DNA from: JBLNDJ01 sp050261515
Lineage (GTDB): Bacteria > Acidobacteriota > Terriglobia > Bryobacterales > Bryobacteraceae
Assembly (NCBI GenBank): GCA_050261515.1
Contig: JBLNDJ010000016.1
Coordinates: forward strand, 8,922 to 72,921
Direction: 5' to 3'
DNA length: 64,000 bases
The translations under genes and the position numbers were made by a program. A model generated the notes under the pieces. It was given only the letters and a program-made list of their open reading frames with translations. It did no database searches and had not been told where the DNA came from. Below, one piece after another: positions 26,463 through 34,156 of the stretch; position 1 is the first letter of the stretch, and every line of letters starts with the position of its first letter.

Positions 26463-27308
26463 ATGCGCCTTGGACAGATCCGTTTTGAACACAAACTCAC
26501 CGCCGCCGTGCTCGAAGGCAGAATGGCGCGGCCCGTGCCGGGTTACAGCATCGTCGAGCTGATCCGCAAGGCGGAGACGGAATCGGCGGGGCTCGGCGAG
26601 CTCGCCGAGGAACTGGCGAGCCGCCACTGCGAAGCCTACCAGCTCATGATTCCGATCAGCCCGATTGAAGTCTGGGCGGCCGGCTGCACGTACGAAACCA
26701 GCGCGACGTTCCGCGACAACGAGCCAGGCGTCCAGGGCGGCATTTACGCGCACGTGTGCCGGCAGGACCGCCCCGAGATTTTCTTCAAGGGGACGGCGCG
26801 CGTGTGTGTGGGGCCGGAACAACCCATCGGCATACGCTTCGATTCGAAGTTCACGGCGCCGGAGCCCGAGCTGGCGGTGATCCTCGGCAGCAAGGGCAAG
26901 GTGCTTGGCTACACGCTGGCCAACGACGTTTCGGCGTGGGACATCGAGCGCGAGAACCCGCTGTACTTGCCGCAATCGAAGATCTTCGCGGGCTGCTGCG
27001 CGCTAGGGCCGGCGATCGTGACGGCCGACGAGATCGCGGACATCACGAAGCTCGAGATCGCCTGCACGATCGAGCGCGAGGGCCAGACTAGGTTTTCGGG
27101 CAAGGTCTCGCTGGGTGCCCTGAAGCGGCGCCTGGATTCGCTGATCGAATACCTGCTGCGGGCGAACCCCGTGCCGCCGGGCTCGGTGATGCTGACCGGG
27201 ACCGGGATCGTCGTGCCCGAAACCGCGGCGCTCGCCGCCGGCGACAAGGTCGTGATCCGCATGGAGGAGATCGGCGAGCTGGCGAACCCGGCGGCGGTGG
27301 TTCACTAG
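26463..27308 (+). CDS. FAH-family dehydratase, probably 2-keto-3-deoxy-pentonate dehydratase
   Basis: 281 residues of the fumarylacetoacetate hydrolase fold: WAAGCTYETSATFRDNE, FFKGTARVCVGPEQPIGI, and the metal ligands in FTAPEPELAVILGSKGKVLGYTLANDVSAWDIERENPLYLPQSKIF. The length and the pairing with a ketoglutarate-semialdehyde dehydrogenase match 2-keto-3-deoxy-D-arabinonate dehydratase of Sulfolobus, which yields 2,5-dioxopentanoate. The ATG lies one base after the upstream stop, so the two are translationally coupled. Family level is certain; the exact sugar acid is inferred. The last four bases overlap the end of the convergent unknown gene. Confidence 0.83.
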   Translation: MRLGQIRFEHKLTAAVLEGRMARPVPGYSIVELIRKAETESAGLGELAEELASRHCEAYQLMIPISPIEVWAAGCTYETSATFRDNEPGVQGGIYAHVCRQDRPEIFFKGTARVCVGPEQPIGIRFDSKFTAPEPELAVILGSKGKVLGYTLANDVSAWDIERENPLYLPQSKIFAGCCALGPAIVTADEIADITKLEIACTIEREGQTRFSGKVSLGALKRRLDSLIEYLLRANPVPPGSVMLTGTGIVVPETAALAAGDKVVIRMEEIGELANPAAVVH

Positions 27309-29404
27309 GCCGCCTTCGGCCGGTAGCCGGAATTCACGAACATCCGCTCGCGCCCGCCGGCCTTGAGGCGCAGCGTCCCCGATATTTCCGCTTCGCCGTC
27401 GAGCGCCGCGCCCATCGCGCGCGTGGCTTCGACCAGCAGCAGGGTGCCGAAAGCGGCGAAGTCGCGGCCGCCGTAAAGCCGGCGCAGCCTGCGGTGGAAC
27501 AGCGCGGCGAAATCGGAGGCGAACTCGACCAGCTTCCGCGTGGCCTTCATCGGATCGGATGCCAGCATTCCCGCGAGCTTGCGCGCCTCCAGGCCCAGGC
27601 GCACCAGTCCGTGGATGAACAGCGCGTCCCCCGTGATCAGCGCGTTGATGAGCCGGGGCCGGCGCACGATACCCGCCAGGATTTCCGGGGCGCGCCAGGG
27701 CGCGTAGTATTCGGCGAGGCGGTCGCGTCCGGTCGCGCGCAGCGCCTGCGCCACCTTCCTCAGCTCCCGCGAGAGCTGCTCGATGGCGAGCGGCGCGCCG
27801 GCGATGCCGGGGCACTCCGGACTGATCAGGTCGTAGGCGAACTCGCTTTTCGGCCGGCCGTAGAACGGGCGCGTGCTTTGGTAGAAGACCAGCGGGAGCG
27901 CTGCCAGCAAATCTTCGTAGCGGCCGATGTCGTGGAAGTAGACGAACGGCAGCCAGGTGCGCATGGCGCGCTGGACGGCCACCGAGACCTTCGCGTAGAC
28001 CGGGAAGAACTCCGGCTCGTTCTCGGCCGGCGCGCGCAGCCACGCGGAGGCGAGCGTGCCGGGGACGCTGAGCGTGAGGGCCGTTTCGACTTCGGCGCCC
28101 GCGCCCGCCGTGCCCGCCAGCCACTGCCCCGCGTCGGGCGGGAAGCTGTAGGCGGCCAGCAGCGGCATCATCGAGCTGACGAAGCGCGCGCCCGAGCCGG
28201 TGCGACGGTCGATGTATGTGATTTCAAAGCTGGAAGTCTTCTGCGGATAAAGCAGGGAGCCCGCCAGCGCGAGCGTGCTCTGATATGTGTTGTTTTGCCG
28301 GATTGTGTCGGATGCGGAGACGGTATAGGCGACCAGGCGCCCGTCCTCACCCGCCTCGACGCGCGCGCGGGCTAGCGCGTTCCAGCGGGAGCTCCACTGC
28401 TTGCGGTCGAGAAACGGCAGGTGCAGCTCGATGCAATTCTCTCCAGAAAGCGCCTCAATCACCTCGCCCGTGAGAGCGCCGCGGAAGTCGCCGGCGAGCG
28501 CCGCGCGGTAATCGGCGAGTCCCTGGGCGGTGAATTCGAAGGAGCCCTCGCCCACCGCGGTGCCGTGCGACGCGCGGGAGTAGCTCCAGCTCAGCGCGGC
28601 GGCGAATTTTGTCTTGAGCGCCGCGAGCGCTTTGTCATAGACCGAGCCGGCGAGCGCCGCGGCTGCCGCGGCTTCGGCGGGCGCGCCCGAGCCGGCCTCG
28701 AGAATGGTCGCGATGAGCTGGTCGCGCCTGCCCTCGAGCGGCGTCGCAAACCCGGTCTGGACCGTGATGGTGGAACTGGCGTCGAGGCTGGAATCCCGGT
28801 GCCGGAACAGGCGCAGGCGCAGGCGCCCGGCGGCATCGAGCGCGACGGCGGCGAGGAATCGATCCGACAGCACGGCACGAACGGAGGCGTCGATGCCGGA
28901 ATCGACATCGGTCCCGATCTGGCCTTCGATTTTTCCCGCCGCCACTTCGCGCAGCCAGTGGAACAGGAACCGGATGCGCGGCGAGCGTTCGAACTTCAAA
29001 GCTGCGTTCAGCGAGAAGAAAATCGCGCGGTTCGGACCGATGTCGGCCGCCGATGTGATCAGGGCGGGCGGCACGTTCGGCTCGAGCGCGGCGCGCACCT
29101 GGTCGCGCGCGCCGAGCGTGCGCGCGACGGCCGCGATTACGGAGTACGCCGCGCCGTTCGCGACCGAGGTCAGGACGGTGTAGCGGCTCGTGGCCGGGTC
29201 GGCGTTCAACAGGCTGTCGAGCCCGGGCGCGTCCGGCCCGGCGATGCGGGCGAGCGCGGTTTCGAGACGCAGGTAACTCGCGGCCGTGCACCCGGGCGCA
29301 AGGCCGAGCGCTTCGGTCGGAATCGTCTCGATGTCGGAATCGGGGAAGGGTCGGTTCTCAGCGAGAAGGTTTTCGTACATGGGCGCCTGATTGTACAGGC
29401 GCAT
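27305..29404 (-). CDS. Large protein of unknown function
   Basis: 699 residues if the ATG at 29404 is used; an ATG at 29380 (MYENLLAENRPFPDSDIETIP) is the alternative, and neither has a clear ribosome-binding site. No signal peptide or transmembrane helix. The protein is Ala-rich, with a strand-rich centre (GRLRLRLFRHRDSSLDASSTITVQTGF, SSFEITYIDRRTGSGARFVSSMMP) and a helical C-terminal third (ECPGIAGAPLAIEQLSRELRKVAQALRATGRDRLAEYY). I do not recognise the family. Codon use resembles the neighbours, and the long frame with conserved-looking composition supports a real gene. A small ORF lies upstream on the same strand. Confidence 0.65.
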   Translation of the reverse strand: MRLYNQAPMYENLLAENRPFPDSDIETIPTEALGLAPGCTAASYLRLETALARIAGPDAPGLDSLLNADPATSRYTVLTSVANGAAYSVIAAVARTLGARDQVRAALEPNVPPALITSAADIGPNRAIFFSLNAALKFERSPRIRFLFHWLREVAAGKIEGQIGTDVDSGIDASVRAVLSDRFLAAVALDAAGRLRLRLFRHRDSSLDASSTITVQTGFATPLEGRRDQLIATILEAGSGAPAEAAAAAALAGSVYDKALAALKTKFAAALSWSYSRASHGTAVGEGSFEFTAQGLADYRAALAGDFRGALTGEVIEALSGENCIELHLPFLDRKQWSSRWNALARARVEAGEDGRLVAYTVSASDTIRQNNTYQSTLALAGSLLYPQKTSSFEITYIDRRTGSGARFVSSMMPLLAAYSFPPDAGQWLAGTAGAGAEVETALTLSVPGTLASAWLRAPAENEPEFFPVYAKVSVAVQRAMRTWLPFVYFHDIGRYEDLLAALPLVFYQSTRPFYGRPKSEFAYDLISPECPGIAGAPLAIEQLSRELRKVAQALRATGRDRLAEYYAPWRAPEILAGIVRRPRLINALITGDALFIHGLVRLGLEARKLAGMLASDPMKATRKLVEFASDFAALFHRRLRRLYGGRDFAAFGTLLLVEATRAMGAALDGEAEISGTLRLKAGGRERMFVNSGYRPKAA

Positions 29405-29453
29405 TTTCGAAATTCGTGCGCGTGAGGGCGGCGCGCGGGCCCCGCGGCGCGGG

Positions 29454-29729
29454 TCAAATCCAGGACGGTGTTGGAGATAACCGCCCCTTGCGATTTTTCC
29501 GCGAAGCTTGTGACCGGCGGATCGCCGCCAGCCGCACATTCACTTCGCCGAGCGACGCGAACAGCCCGGCGTAGTTGCTGTTCCCGCGCGCGGGGGCGCG
29601 GCGGCGCGGGTTGAAATCGCGCGGCAGGAAGGTGCCGGTCCGCGAAATCACGGCCGTGCCCATGGGCCGGTACTCGTGCAAGCCCTGCGCCCACGCCTGA
29701 TCGCCGTCGATCCAAAGTGCAAAGCCCAC
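29454..29729 (-). CDS. Possible small protein of unknown function
   Basis: 91 residues from a GTG at 29729; an ATG further upstream would overlap the divergent isomerase gene. The start of the frame reads FALWIDGDQAWAQGLHEY, then FLPRDFNPRRRAPARGNSNYAGLFASLGEVNVRLAAI, with a basic tail. The composition is protein-like, with Trp and acidic residues near the start and an ordered middle, not the Arg/Pro noise typical of shadow frames in this DNA. It lies 49 bases upstream of the large unknown gene on the same strand and could be its partner or a detached fragment. Low to moderate confidence. Confidence 0.4.
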   Translation of the reverse strand: MGFALWIDGDQAWAQGLHEYRPMGTAVISRTGTFLPRDFNPRRRAPARGNSNYAGLFASLGEVNVRLAAIRRSQASRKNRKGRLSPTPSWI

Positions 29730-29746
29730 TGATATAGTATTAGGCC

Positions 29747-30583
29747 ATGCAGCGACGAACATTTGTGTCGGGGGTAGGTGTGGGCGCGCTTGGCGCGGTT
29801 CGCGCGGCCCAGGCCGCACCCGCGGCGGGCAGGCTGAAACAGGGCGTCTCGCGCTGGTGCTTCCAGAAGTGGAGCGTCGAGGAACTCTGCGTGAATTCGG
29901 TGAAACTCGGCATCAAGGGTATCGACCTCGTCGGCCCCGAGGACTGGCCCACGATCAAGAAGCACGGCCTCGTGCCGTCGATGATGATGCCCGGCGGCGG
30001 CACCATTCCCGATGGCCTCAATCGCCTGGAGAACCACGCCAAAATCGAGCAGCAGCTTCGCGAGGGAATCGCGCTGGCCGCGGCCGCGGGTGTGCCGAAC
30101 ATCATCACGTTCTCGGGCAACCGGCGCGGGCAGCCCGACGGAGAGGGCCTGGAGAACTGCGTCACCGGGTTGAACCGCATCAAGAAATTCGCCGAAGAAA
30201 AGGGCGTCACGGTCTGCATGGAGCTGCTCAACAGCAAGGTGGACCACAAGGACTACCAGTGCGACCACACCGCCTGGGGCGTCGAGGTCTGCAAGCGGGT
30301 CGATTCGCCGCGCGTGAAGCTGCTTTACGACATCTATCACATGGCCATCATGGAGGGCGACATCATCCGCACCATCCGCCAGAACCTCCAATGGATCGGT
30401 CACTTCCACACCGGCGGAAATCCGGGCCGCAACGAGATCGACGGCACGCAGGAAACCAATTACCGCGCTGTTGCGCTGGCCATCGCCGGCCTGCAGTACA
30501 CCGGCTTCTTCGCGCACGAGTTCATTCCGAAGCGGGACCCGCTCACGTCGCTGCGCGAAGCGGTCGAGATCTGCACGGTATAG
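29747..30583 (+). CDS. Exported TIM-barrel sugar isomerase/epimerase (hydroxypyruvate isomerase-like), copy 1
   Basis: 278 residues. The leader MQRRTFVSGVGVGALGAVRAAQA has two arginines and a hydrophobic core, consistent with Tat export. The barrel carries the metal/catalytic Glu in VTVCMELLNSKVDH, the Asp in VKLLYDIYHMAIMEGD, the His in WIGHFHTGGNPGRNEID and the second Glu in FFAHEFIP. These four positions are typical of the AP-endonuclease-2 superfamily isomerases and epimerases. Export would place it outside the cytoplasm, which is unusual for an isomerase but common among acidobacterial paralogues. The next gene is a close paralogue, 7 bases on. Confidence 0.85.
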   Translation: MQRRTFVSGVGVGALGAVRAAQAAPAAGRLKQGVSRWCFQKWSVEELCVNSVKLGIKGIDLVGPEDWPTIKKHGLVPSMMMPGGGTIPDGLNRLENHAKIEQQLREGIALAAAAGVPNIITFSGNRRGQPDGEGLENCVTGLNRIKKFAEEKGVTVCMELLNSKVDHKDYQCDHTAWGVEVCKRVDSPRVKLLYDIYHMAIMEGDIIRTIRQNLQWIGHFHTGGNPGRNEIDGTQETNYRAVALAIAGLQYTGFFAHEFIPKRDPLTSLREAVEICTV

Positions 30584-30590
30584 GAGAGAC

Positions 30591-31439
30591 ATGATGACCA
30601 CCCGACGATCGTTCCTTCAGACGGCCGCAGCCGCACCCTTCGCGCTCCCGGCCGCAGCCGCGCAGCAGCCGGTCGCGCGCAAGGGGCGCCTGAAGCAGGG
30701 CGCGACGATGAGCTGCTTCCGCGGGATGAGCATCGAGGACGCCTGCCGCGAGGGCGCGCGCCTCGGCCTGAAAGGCATCGACCTGGTCGGCCCGAAGGAC
30801 TGGCCCACGCTCAAGAAGTACGGCCTCGTCCCGACCATGATGGGCGCAGCCGGCCACAGCCTCACCGACGGCATCAACCGCAAGGACGCACACACCCGGA
30901 TCGAAGGCCCGTTCCGCGAGATGCTCAACCAGGTGGCTGCCTGGGGCGCGCCGAACCTGATCGCGCTTTCCGGCAACCGCCGCGGCATGTCCGACGAAGA
31001 GGGCATGGACAACTGCGTCGCGTTCCTCAACCGCGTGAAGGCGCAGGCCGAGGACAGAGGCGTGACGATCTGCATGGAGCTGCTCAACAGCAAGGTGGAC
31101 CATCCGGACTACCAGTGCGACCACACGGCCTGGGGCGTCGAGATGTGCAAACGCGTGAATTCGCCGCGCGTGAAATTGCTGTACGACATCTACCACATGG
31201 AGATCATGGAGGGCGATCTGATCCGCACGATCCGGGCGAACATCCAGTACATCGGGCACTTCCACACGGCGGGGAACCCCGGGCGCCACGAGATCGGCGG
31301 AGTGCAGGAAGTGAACTACCGGCCCGTCGCGCAGGCGATCGTCGATGCCGGTTACCAGGGGTATCTTTCGCACGAGTACAGCCCGGTTGGGGATCCCCTG
31401 AAGGCGCTGGACCAGGCAATCGGGATTTGCGACGTGTGA
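30591..31439 (+). CDS. Exported TIM-barrel sugar isomerase/epimerase, copy 2
   Basis: 282 residues starting MMTTRRSFLQTAAAAPFALPAAA, a clear Tat signal (RRSFLQ). It is a tandem duplicate of the preceding gene: the segments CMELLNSKVDH, YQCDHTAWGVE, VKLLYDIYHM and GHFHTAGNPGRHEI are nearly identical, while the N-terminal barrel strands differ (MSCFRGMSIEDACREGARLGLKGIDLVGPKDWPTLKKYGLVP). All four active-site residues are kept. The GGAGAGAC before the ATG is a fair ribosome-binding site. Divergence limited to the substrate side suggests different but related sugars or ketoacids. Confidence 0.86.
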   Translation: MMTTRRSFLQTAAAAPFALPAAAAQQPVARKGRLKQGATMSCFRGMSIEDACREGARLGLKGIDLVGPKDWPTLKKYGLVPTMMGAAGHSLTDGINRKDAHTRIEGPFREMLNQVAAWGAPNLIALSGNRRGMSDEEGMDNCVAFLNRVKAQAEDRGVTICMELLNSKVDHPDYQCDHTAWGVEMCKRVNSPRVKLLYDIYHMEIMEGDLIRTIRANIQYIGHFHTAGNPGRHEIGGVQEVNYRPVAQAIVDAGYQGYLSHEYSPVGDPLKALDQAIGICDV

Positions 31440-31456
31440 GGCGGCGGCCCAGCGCC

Positions 31457-31481
31457 GCCGGCGGCTGACGGCCGGCGGCTG
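31457..31481. repeat. Short GC-rich direct repeat after the isomerase pair
   Basis: GCCGGCGGCTG occurs at 31457-31467 and 31471-31481, with a weak GGCGGC/GCCGCC hairpin just before. It may act in transcription termination between the isomerases and the microcompartment genes. Confidence 0.3.
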
Positions 31482-31516
31482 CGTATGCTAGTGTGGAGGG
31501 TCGCTAAGGCTGTAAA

Positions 31517-31537
31517 AGTAGTCAACTACTACAGGAG
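31517..31537 (+). promoter_or_regulatory. Palindrome and ribosome-binding site before the BMC gene
   Basis: AGTAGT-CA-ACTACT (31517-31530) is a perfect inverted repeat, followed at once by ACAGGAG (31531-31537), nine bases before the ATG at 31547. A hairpin or bound protein here would affect access to the ribosome-binding site. Confidence 0.4.
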
Positions 31538-31546
31538 TCGTTTCCA

Positions 31547-31843
31547 ATGGAAGCTCTCGGGATGATCGAGACCAAAGGGTTGATCGCGGCGATCGAAGCC
31601 GCCGATGCGATGGTGAAGGCCGCCAACGTTCAACTCATTGGCAAGGAATACATCGGGGCGGGGTACGTGACCGTCACGGTGCGCGGGGATGTCGGGGCGG
31701 TCAAGGCCGCGACCGACGCCGGGGCCGCGGCTGCGCGACGGGTCGGCGAGCTGATTTCCGTCCACGTGATTCCGCGCCCGCACGAGGAAGTCGAGAAGGT
31801 TCTGCCTGCCGTGAAGAACAAGGCCGATAAGGCCACTGCGTAG
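31547..31843 (+). CDS. Bacterial microcompartment shell protein (BMC-H)
   Basis: 98 residues, a single BMC domain: MEALGMIETKGLIAAIEAADAMVKAANVQL, the GAGYVTVTVRGDVGAVKAATDAGAAAA core and the ISVHVIPRPHEEVEKVLP end, all typical of PduA/EutM hexamers. The pore-loop segment between the AANVQLIGKEYIGAG strand and the next helix is of normal length. It forms the flat facets of a protein shell enclosing aldehyde metabolism. An acylating aldehyde dehydrogenase follows 33 bases downstream. No pentamer (EutN/CcmL) or trimer gene occurs within the window, so a closed shell would need genes from elsewhere. Confidence 0.96.
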   Translation: MEALGMIETKGLIAAIEAADAMVKAANVQLIGKEYIGAGYVTVTVRGDVGAVKAATDAGAAAARRVGELISVHVIPRPHEEVEKVLPAVKNKADKATA

Positions 31844-31876
31844 CACTCTCAGGGTTCCTTCGGGCAGGTCCAGCTC

Positions 31877-33658
31877 ATGCTCCGCGATTCCGATCTCGTC
31901 TCTTTGCAGGAGGTGCGCGTCAAGGTCGAAAAAGCCTGGACGGCATTCCAGACTTACCGGCGCTTCGACCAGCAGCAGGCCGACCGCGTAGTGGAGGCCA
32001 TGGCGGCCGCCGGCCGCGCCAACGCCAAGCTGCTGGCGGAGATGGCGGTCGAAGAGACGAAGTACGGCAACGTCAAAGACAAGATCGCGAAGAACCTGCT
32101 GAACGCCGACCTGCTGGCGAAGGCGATCCGCGGCATCAAGACCCTCGGCGTGCTGCGCGAGTTGCCGGAGCAGAAGCTCATCGAGGTCGGGGTGCCTGTA
32201 GGGGTGGTGGCGGCGATCCTGCCGACCACGAACCCCACCTCCACCGTCATCTACAAAAGCCTAATCTGCCTGAAGGCGGGCAACGCGATCGTCATCAGCC
32301 CGCATCCGCGCGCGGCCAAGTGCACCAACTACGCGGCTGAGCTGCTGCATCGCGCGGCGGTCGAGGCGGGCGCGCCCGAGGGCATCATCCAGTGCATCGA
32401 GAACCCCACGATGGAATCGACGCATGCGCTGATGAAGCACGAGCGCGTGGCGTTGATTCTCTCGACGGGCGGGCACGGCATCGTGAAAGCCGCGTATTCG
32501 AGCGGCAAGCCGGCGTTCGGCGTGGGGCCGGGGAATGTTCCGGTGTATCTGGAGCGGTCGGCGGACGTGGCCGAATCGGTCGCGAAAGTGGTCGAGGGCA
32601 AGGCGTTCGACTACGGCACGGTGTGTTCGAGCGAGCAGGCGCTGGTGGCCGAGGCGCCGCTGAAGGACGCGGTGCTGGCCGAGCTGAAGCGGCGCAAGGC
32701 GTACATTTGCGACGGGGCGCAGGCGCGCGCGCTCGAGAAGTTGCTGCTCAAAGAGAATTACCGGATCAACCCGGAGTGCGTGGGGCAGTCGCCCGTGCGG
32801 ATCGCCCAGATGGCCGGGTTTTCGGTGCCGGCGGACACGTCGATCCTCGCGGTCGAGATCGGCGGCGTAGGCAAGGCGCATCCGCTGTCGGTCGAGAAGC
32901 TTTCGCCGGTGCTCGCGCTGCTCTTTGTGAAGGATCATCCCGCGGCGCTCGACGCGTGCGAGGCGCTGCTGCGGTTCGGCGGCCTGGGCCACACGGCTGT
33001 GATCCATTCGAAGGACGAAGGGCGCATCCGCGAGTTCGGTATGCGCATGCCTGCCTTCCGCGTGCTGATCAACGCGGCCTCGCCTGGGGGCTCGACCGGC
33101 ATGACGACGAACATCATGCCGTCGATGACGCTCGGATGCGGCGCGATGGCGGGCAATATTACGAGCGACAACGTAGGCCCGCAGCATTTGATCAACATCA
33201 AGCGGCTGGCGTGGATGGTGCGGACGGCGGATGATGCGCTGACGATTCCGGCGGAGTTCAAAGTGGCGACGCCGGAGCCCGCGCTTGCGGCCCGGGTCTC
33301 CAACGGCGTGCCGTCCGACGTCGTCGCCAATGTGGTGGACCGGTTCCTGGCGGCGAAGCGGTCGAACGGCGCCCCGGCTCCGGCGGCGCTCGCGCCCGAG
33401 TGCCCCTGCGCGCAGCGGCCCGCCGCGGGCTCCGGATGCGGGTGCGGCCCGCAGGTCCAGCAGGCCGCGCAGCCGCAAGCACAGCCGGCGCCGCCCGCCC
33501 CGGCGGTGGTCATCTCCGACTTCGTTTGTGAGAATGACGTAAGGACCGCCATTCAGAAGGGCAGGAAGATCTTTACCGGCCCGAAGACGATCGTGACTCC
33601 GGCCGCCCGCGACCTGGGCGAGCAGCACGGAGTTCTGGTGGCGGCCGAGCGCGCATGA
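31877..33658 (+). CDS. CoA-acylating aldehyde dehydrogenase with Cys-rich linker and EutQ-like tail
   Basis: 593 residues. Residues about 1-500 are the acetaldehyde/propionaldehyde dehydrogenase (acylating) fold seen in EutE, PduP and the AdhE N-terminus: GVVAAILPTTNPTSTVIYKSL, GVGPGNVPVYLERSADV, catalytic Cys250 in YGTVCSSEQALV, and GGLGHTAVIHSKDE. Residues about 507-527 form a linker with CPC and CGCG clusters, then a Gln/Pro/Ala stretch, and about 543-593 a module (FVCENDVRTAIQKGRKIF, IVTPAARDLGEQHGV) that resembles the short N-terminal region of EutQ. It converts an aldehyde plus CoA to acyl-CoA inside a microcompartment; the tail probably targets it to the shell (inference). Confidence 0.88.
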   Translation: MLRDSDLVSLQEVRVKVEKAWTAFQTYRRFDQQQADRVVEAMAAAGRANAKLLAEMAVEETKYGNVKDKIAKNLLNADLLAKAIRGIKTLGVLRELPEQKLIEVGVPVGVVAAILPTTNPTSTVIYKSLICLKAGNAIVISPHPRAAKCTNYAAELLHRAAVEAGAPEGIIQCIENPTMESTHALMKHERVALILSTGGHGIVKAAYSSGKPAFGVGPGNVPVYLERSADVAESVAKVVEGKAFDYGTVCSSEQALVAEAPLKDAVLAELKRRKAYICDGAQARALEKLLLKENYRINPECVGQSPVRIAQMAGFSVPADTSILAVEIGGVGKAHPLSVEKLSPVLALLFVKDHPAALDACEALLRFGGLGHTAVIHSKDEGRIREFGMRMPAFRVLINAASPGGSTGMTTNIMPSMTLGCGAMAGNITSDNVGPQHLINIKRLAWMVRTADDALTIPAEFKVATPEPALAARVSNGVPSDVVANVVDRFLAAKRSNGAPAPAALAPECPCAQRPAAGSGCGCGPQVQQAAQPQAQPAPPAPAVVISDFVCENDVRTAIQKGRKIFTGPKTIVTPAARDLGEQHGVLVAAERA

Positions 33659-34146
33659 ATCTCAATCTCGACGAGCTGAAAAACGAAGTCCTCGAATTCA
33701 TGGAAGCCGAAGGGTTCGTGGTGTTCCATGGCTACTCGAGGCTGGCCGATGCCGATTCTTTCGTGGCGTGGGACACGGGCCGCCAGCCGCAATACCGCTC
33801 CTTCCTTGGTGCGGCGAAGAAGGCGGGCGTGAAGATGATCGTCTACCACTTCCGCGAGTTCGCTCCGGGGCATTTGCAGGACGCCGAGGAGAGGCTCGAG
33901 GAAAGCGACCTGCCGGCGGAGGAGCGGCGCAACATCGAGCGCCGCCTGCGCGAGCTGCGCACGTATGAAGGATTCACGTGCGCGCTCGAGCTTTCGTTCG
34001 ATTACCAGGGCCGCGTTTACCTTTTCAACCTGCGCTCGGATTGGTATGAGGACTATCTCGACCTGGTTGAAGAGCTCGACGCCTCGCTGGGCGAAGACGA
34101 AGAAGACGAAGACGACTCGATGGGTGGGTATTACTCGAGAAACTGA
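33655..34146 (+). CDS. Conserved hypothetical acidic protein
   Basis: 163 residues; its ATG overlaps the stop of the acylating dehydrogenase (ATGA). The N-terminal half (about 1-70) has MNLNLDELKNEVLEFMEAEGFVVFHGYS and KKAGVKMIVYHFREF, suggesting alternating helices and strands. A central charged helix (LEESDLPAEERRNIERRLRELRTYEGF) is followed by a strand pair (ALELSFDYQGRVYLFNLRSDWY). The tail is strongly acidic (EDEEDEDDS) and ends GGYYSRN. No known domain recognised. The coupling ties it to the microcompartment pair, but RecJ begins 10 bases later, so it may belong to either. Confidence 0.75.
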   Translation: MNLNLDELKNEVLEFMEAEGFVVFHGYSRLADADSFVAWDTGRQPQYRSFLGAAKKAGVKMIVYHFREFAPGHLQDAEERLEESDLPAEERRNIERRLRELRTYEGFTCALELSFDYQGRVYLFNLRSDWYEDYLDLVEELDASLGEDEEDEDDSMGGYYSRN

Positions 34147-34156
34147 ACCCGCCTGA

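Noticed and set aside
32261..33628. 455-residue open frame on the minus strand
   Set aside because: Antisense shadow of the acylating aldehyde dehydrogenase.
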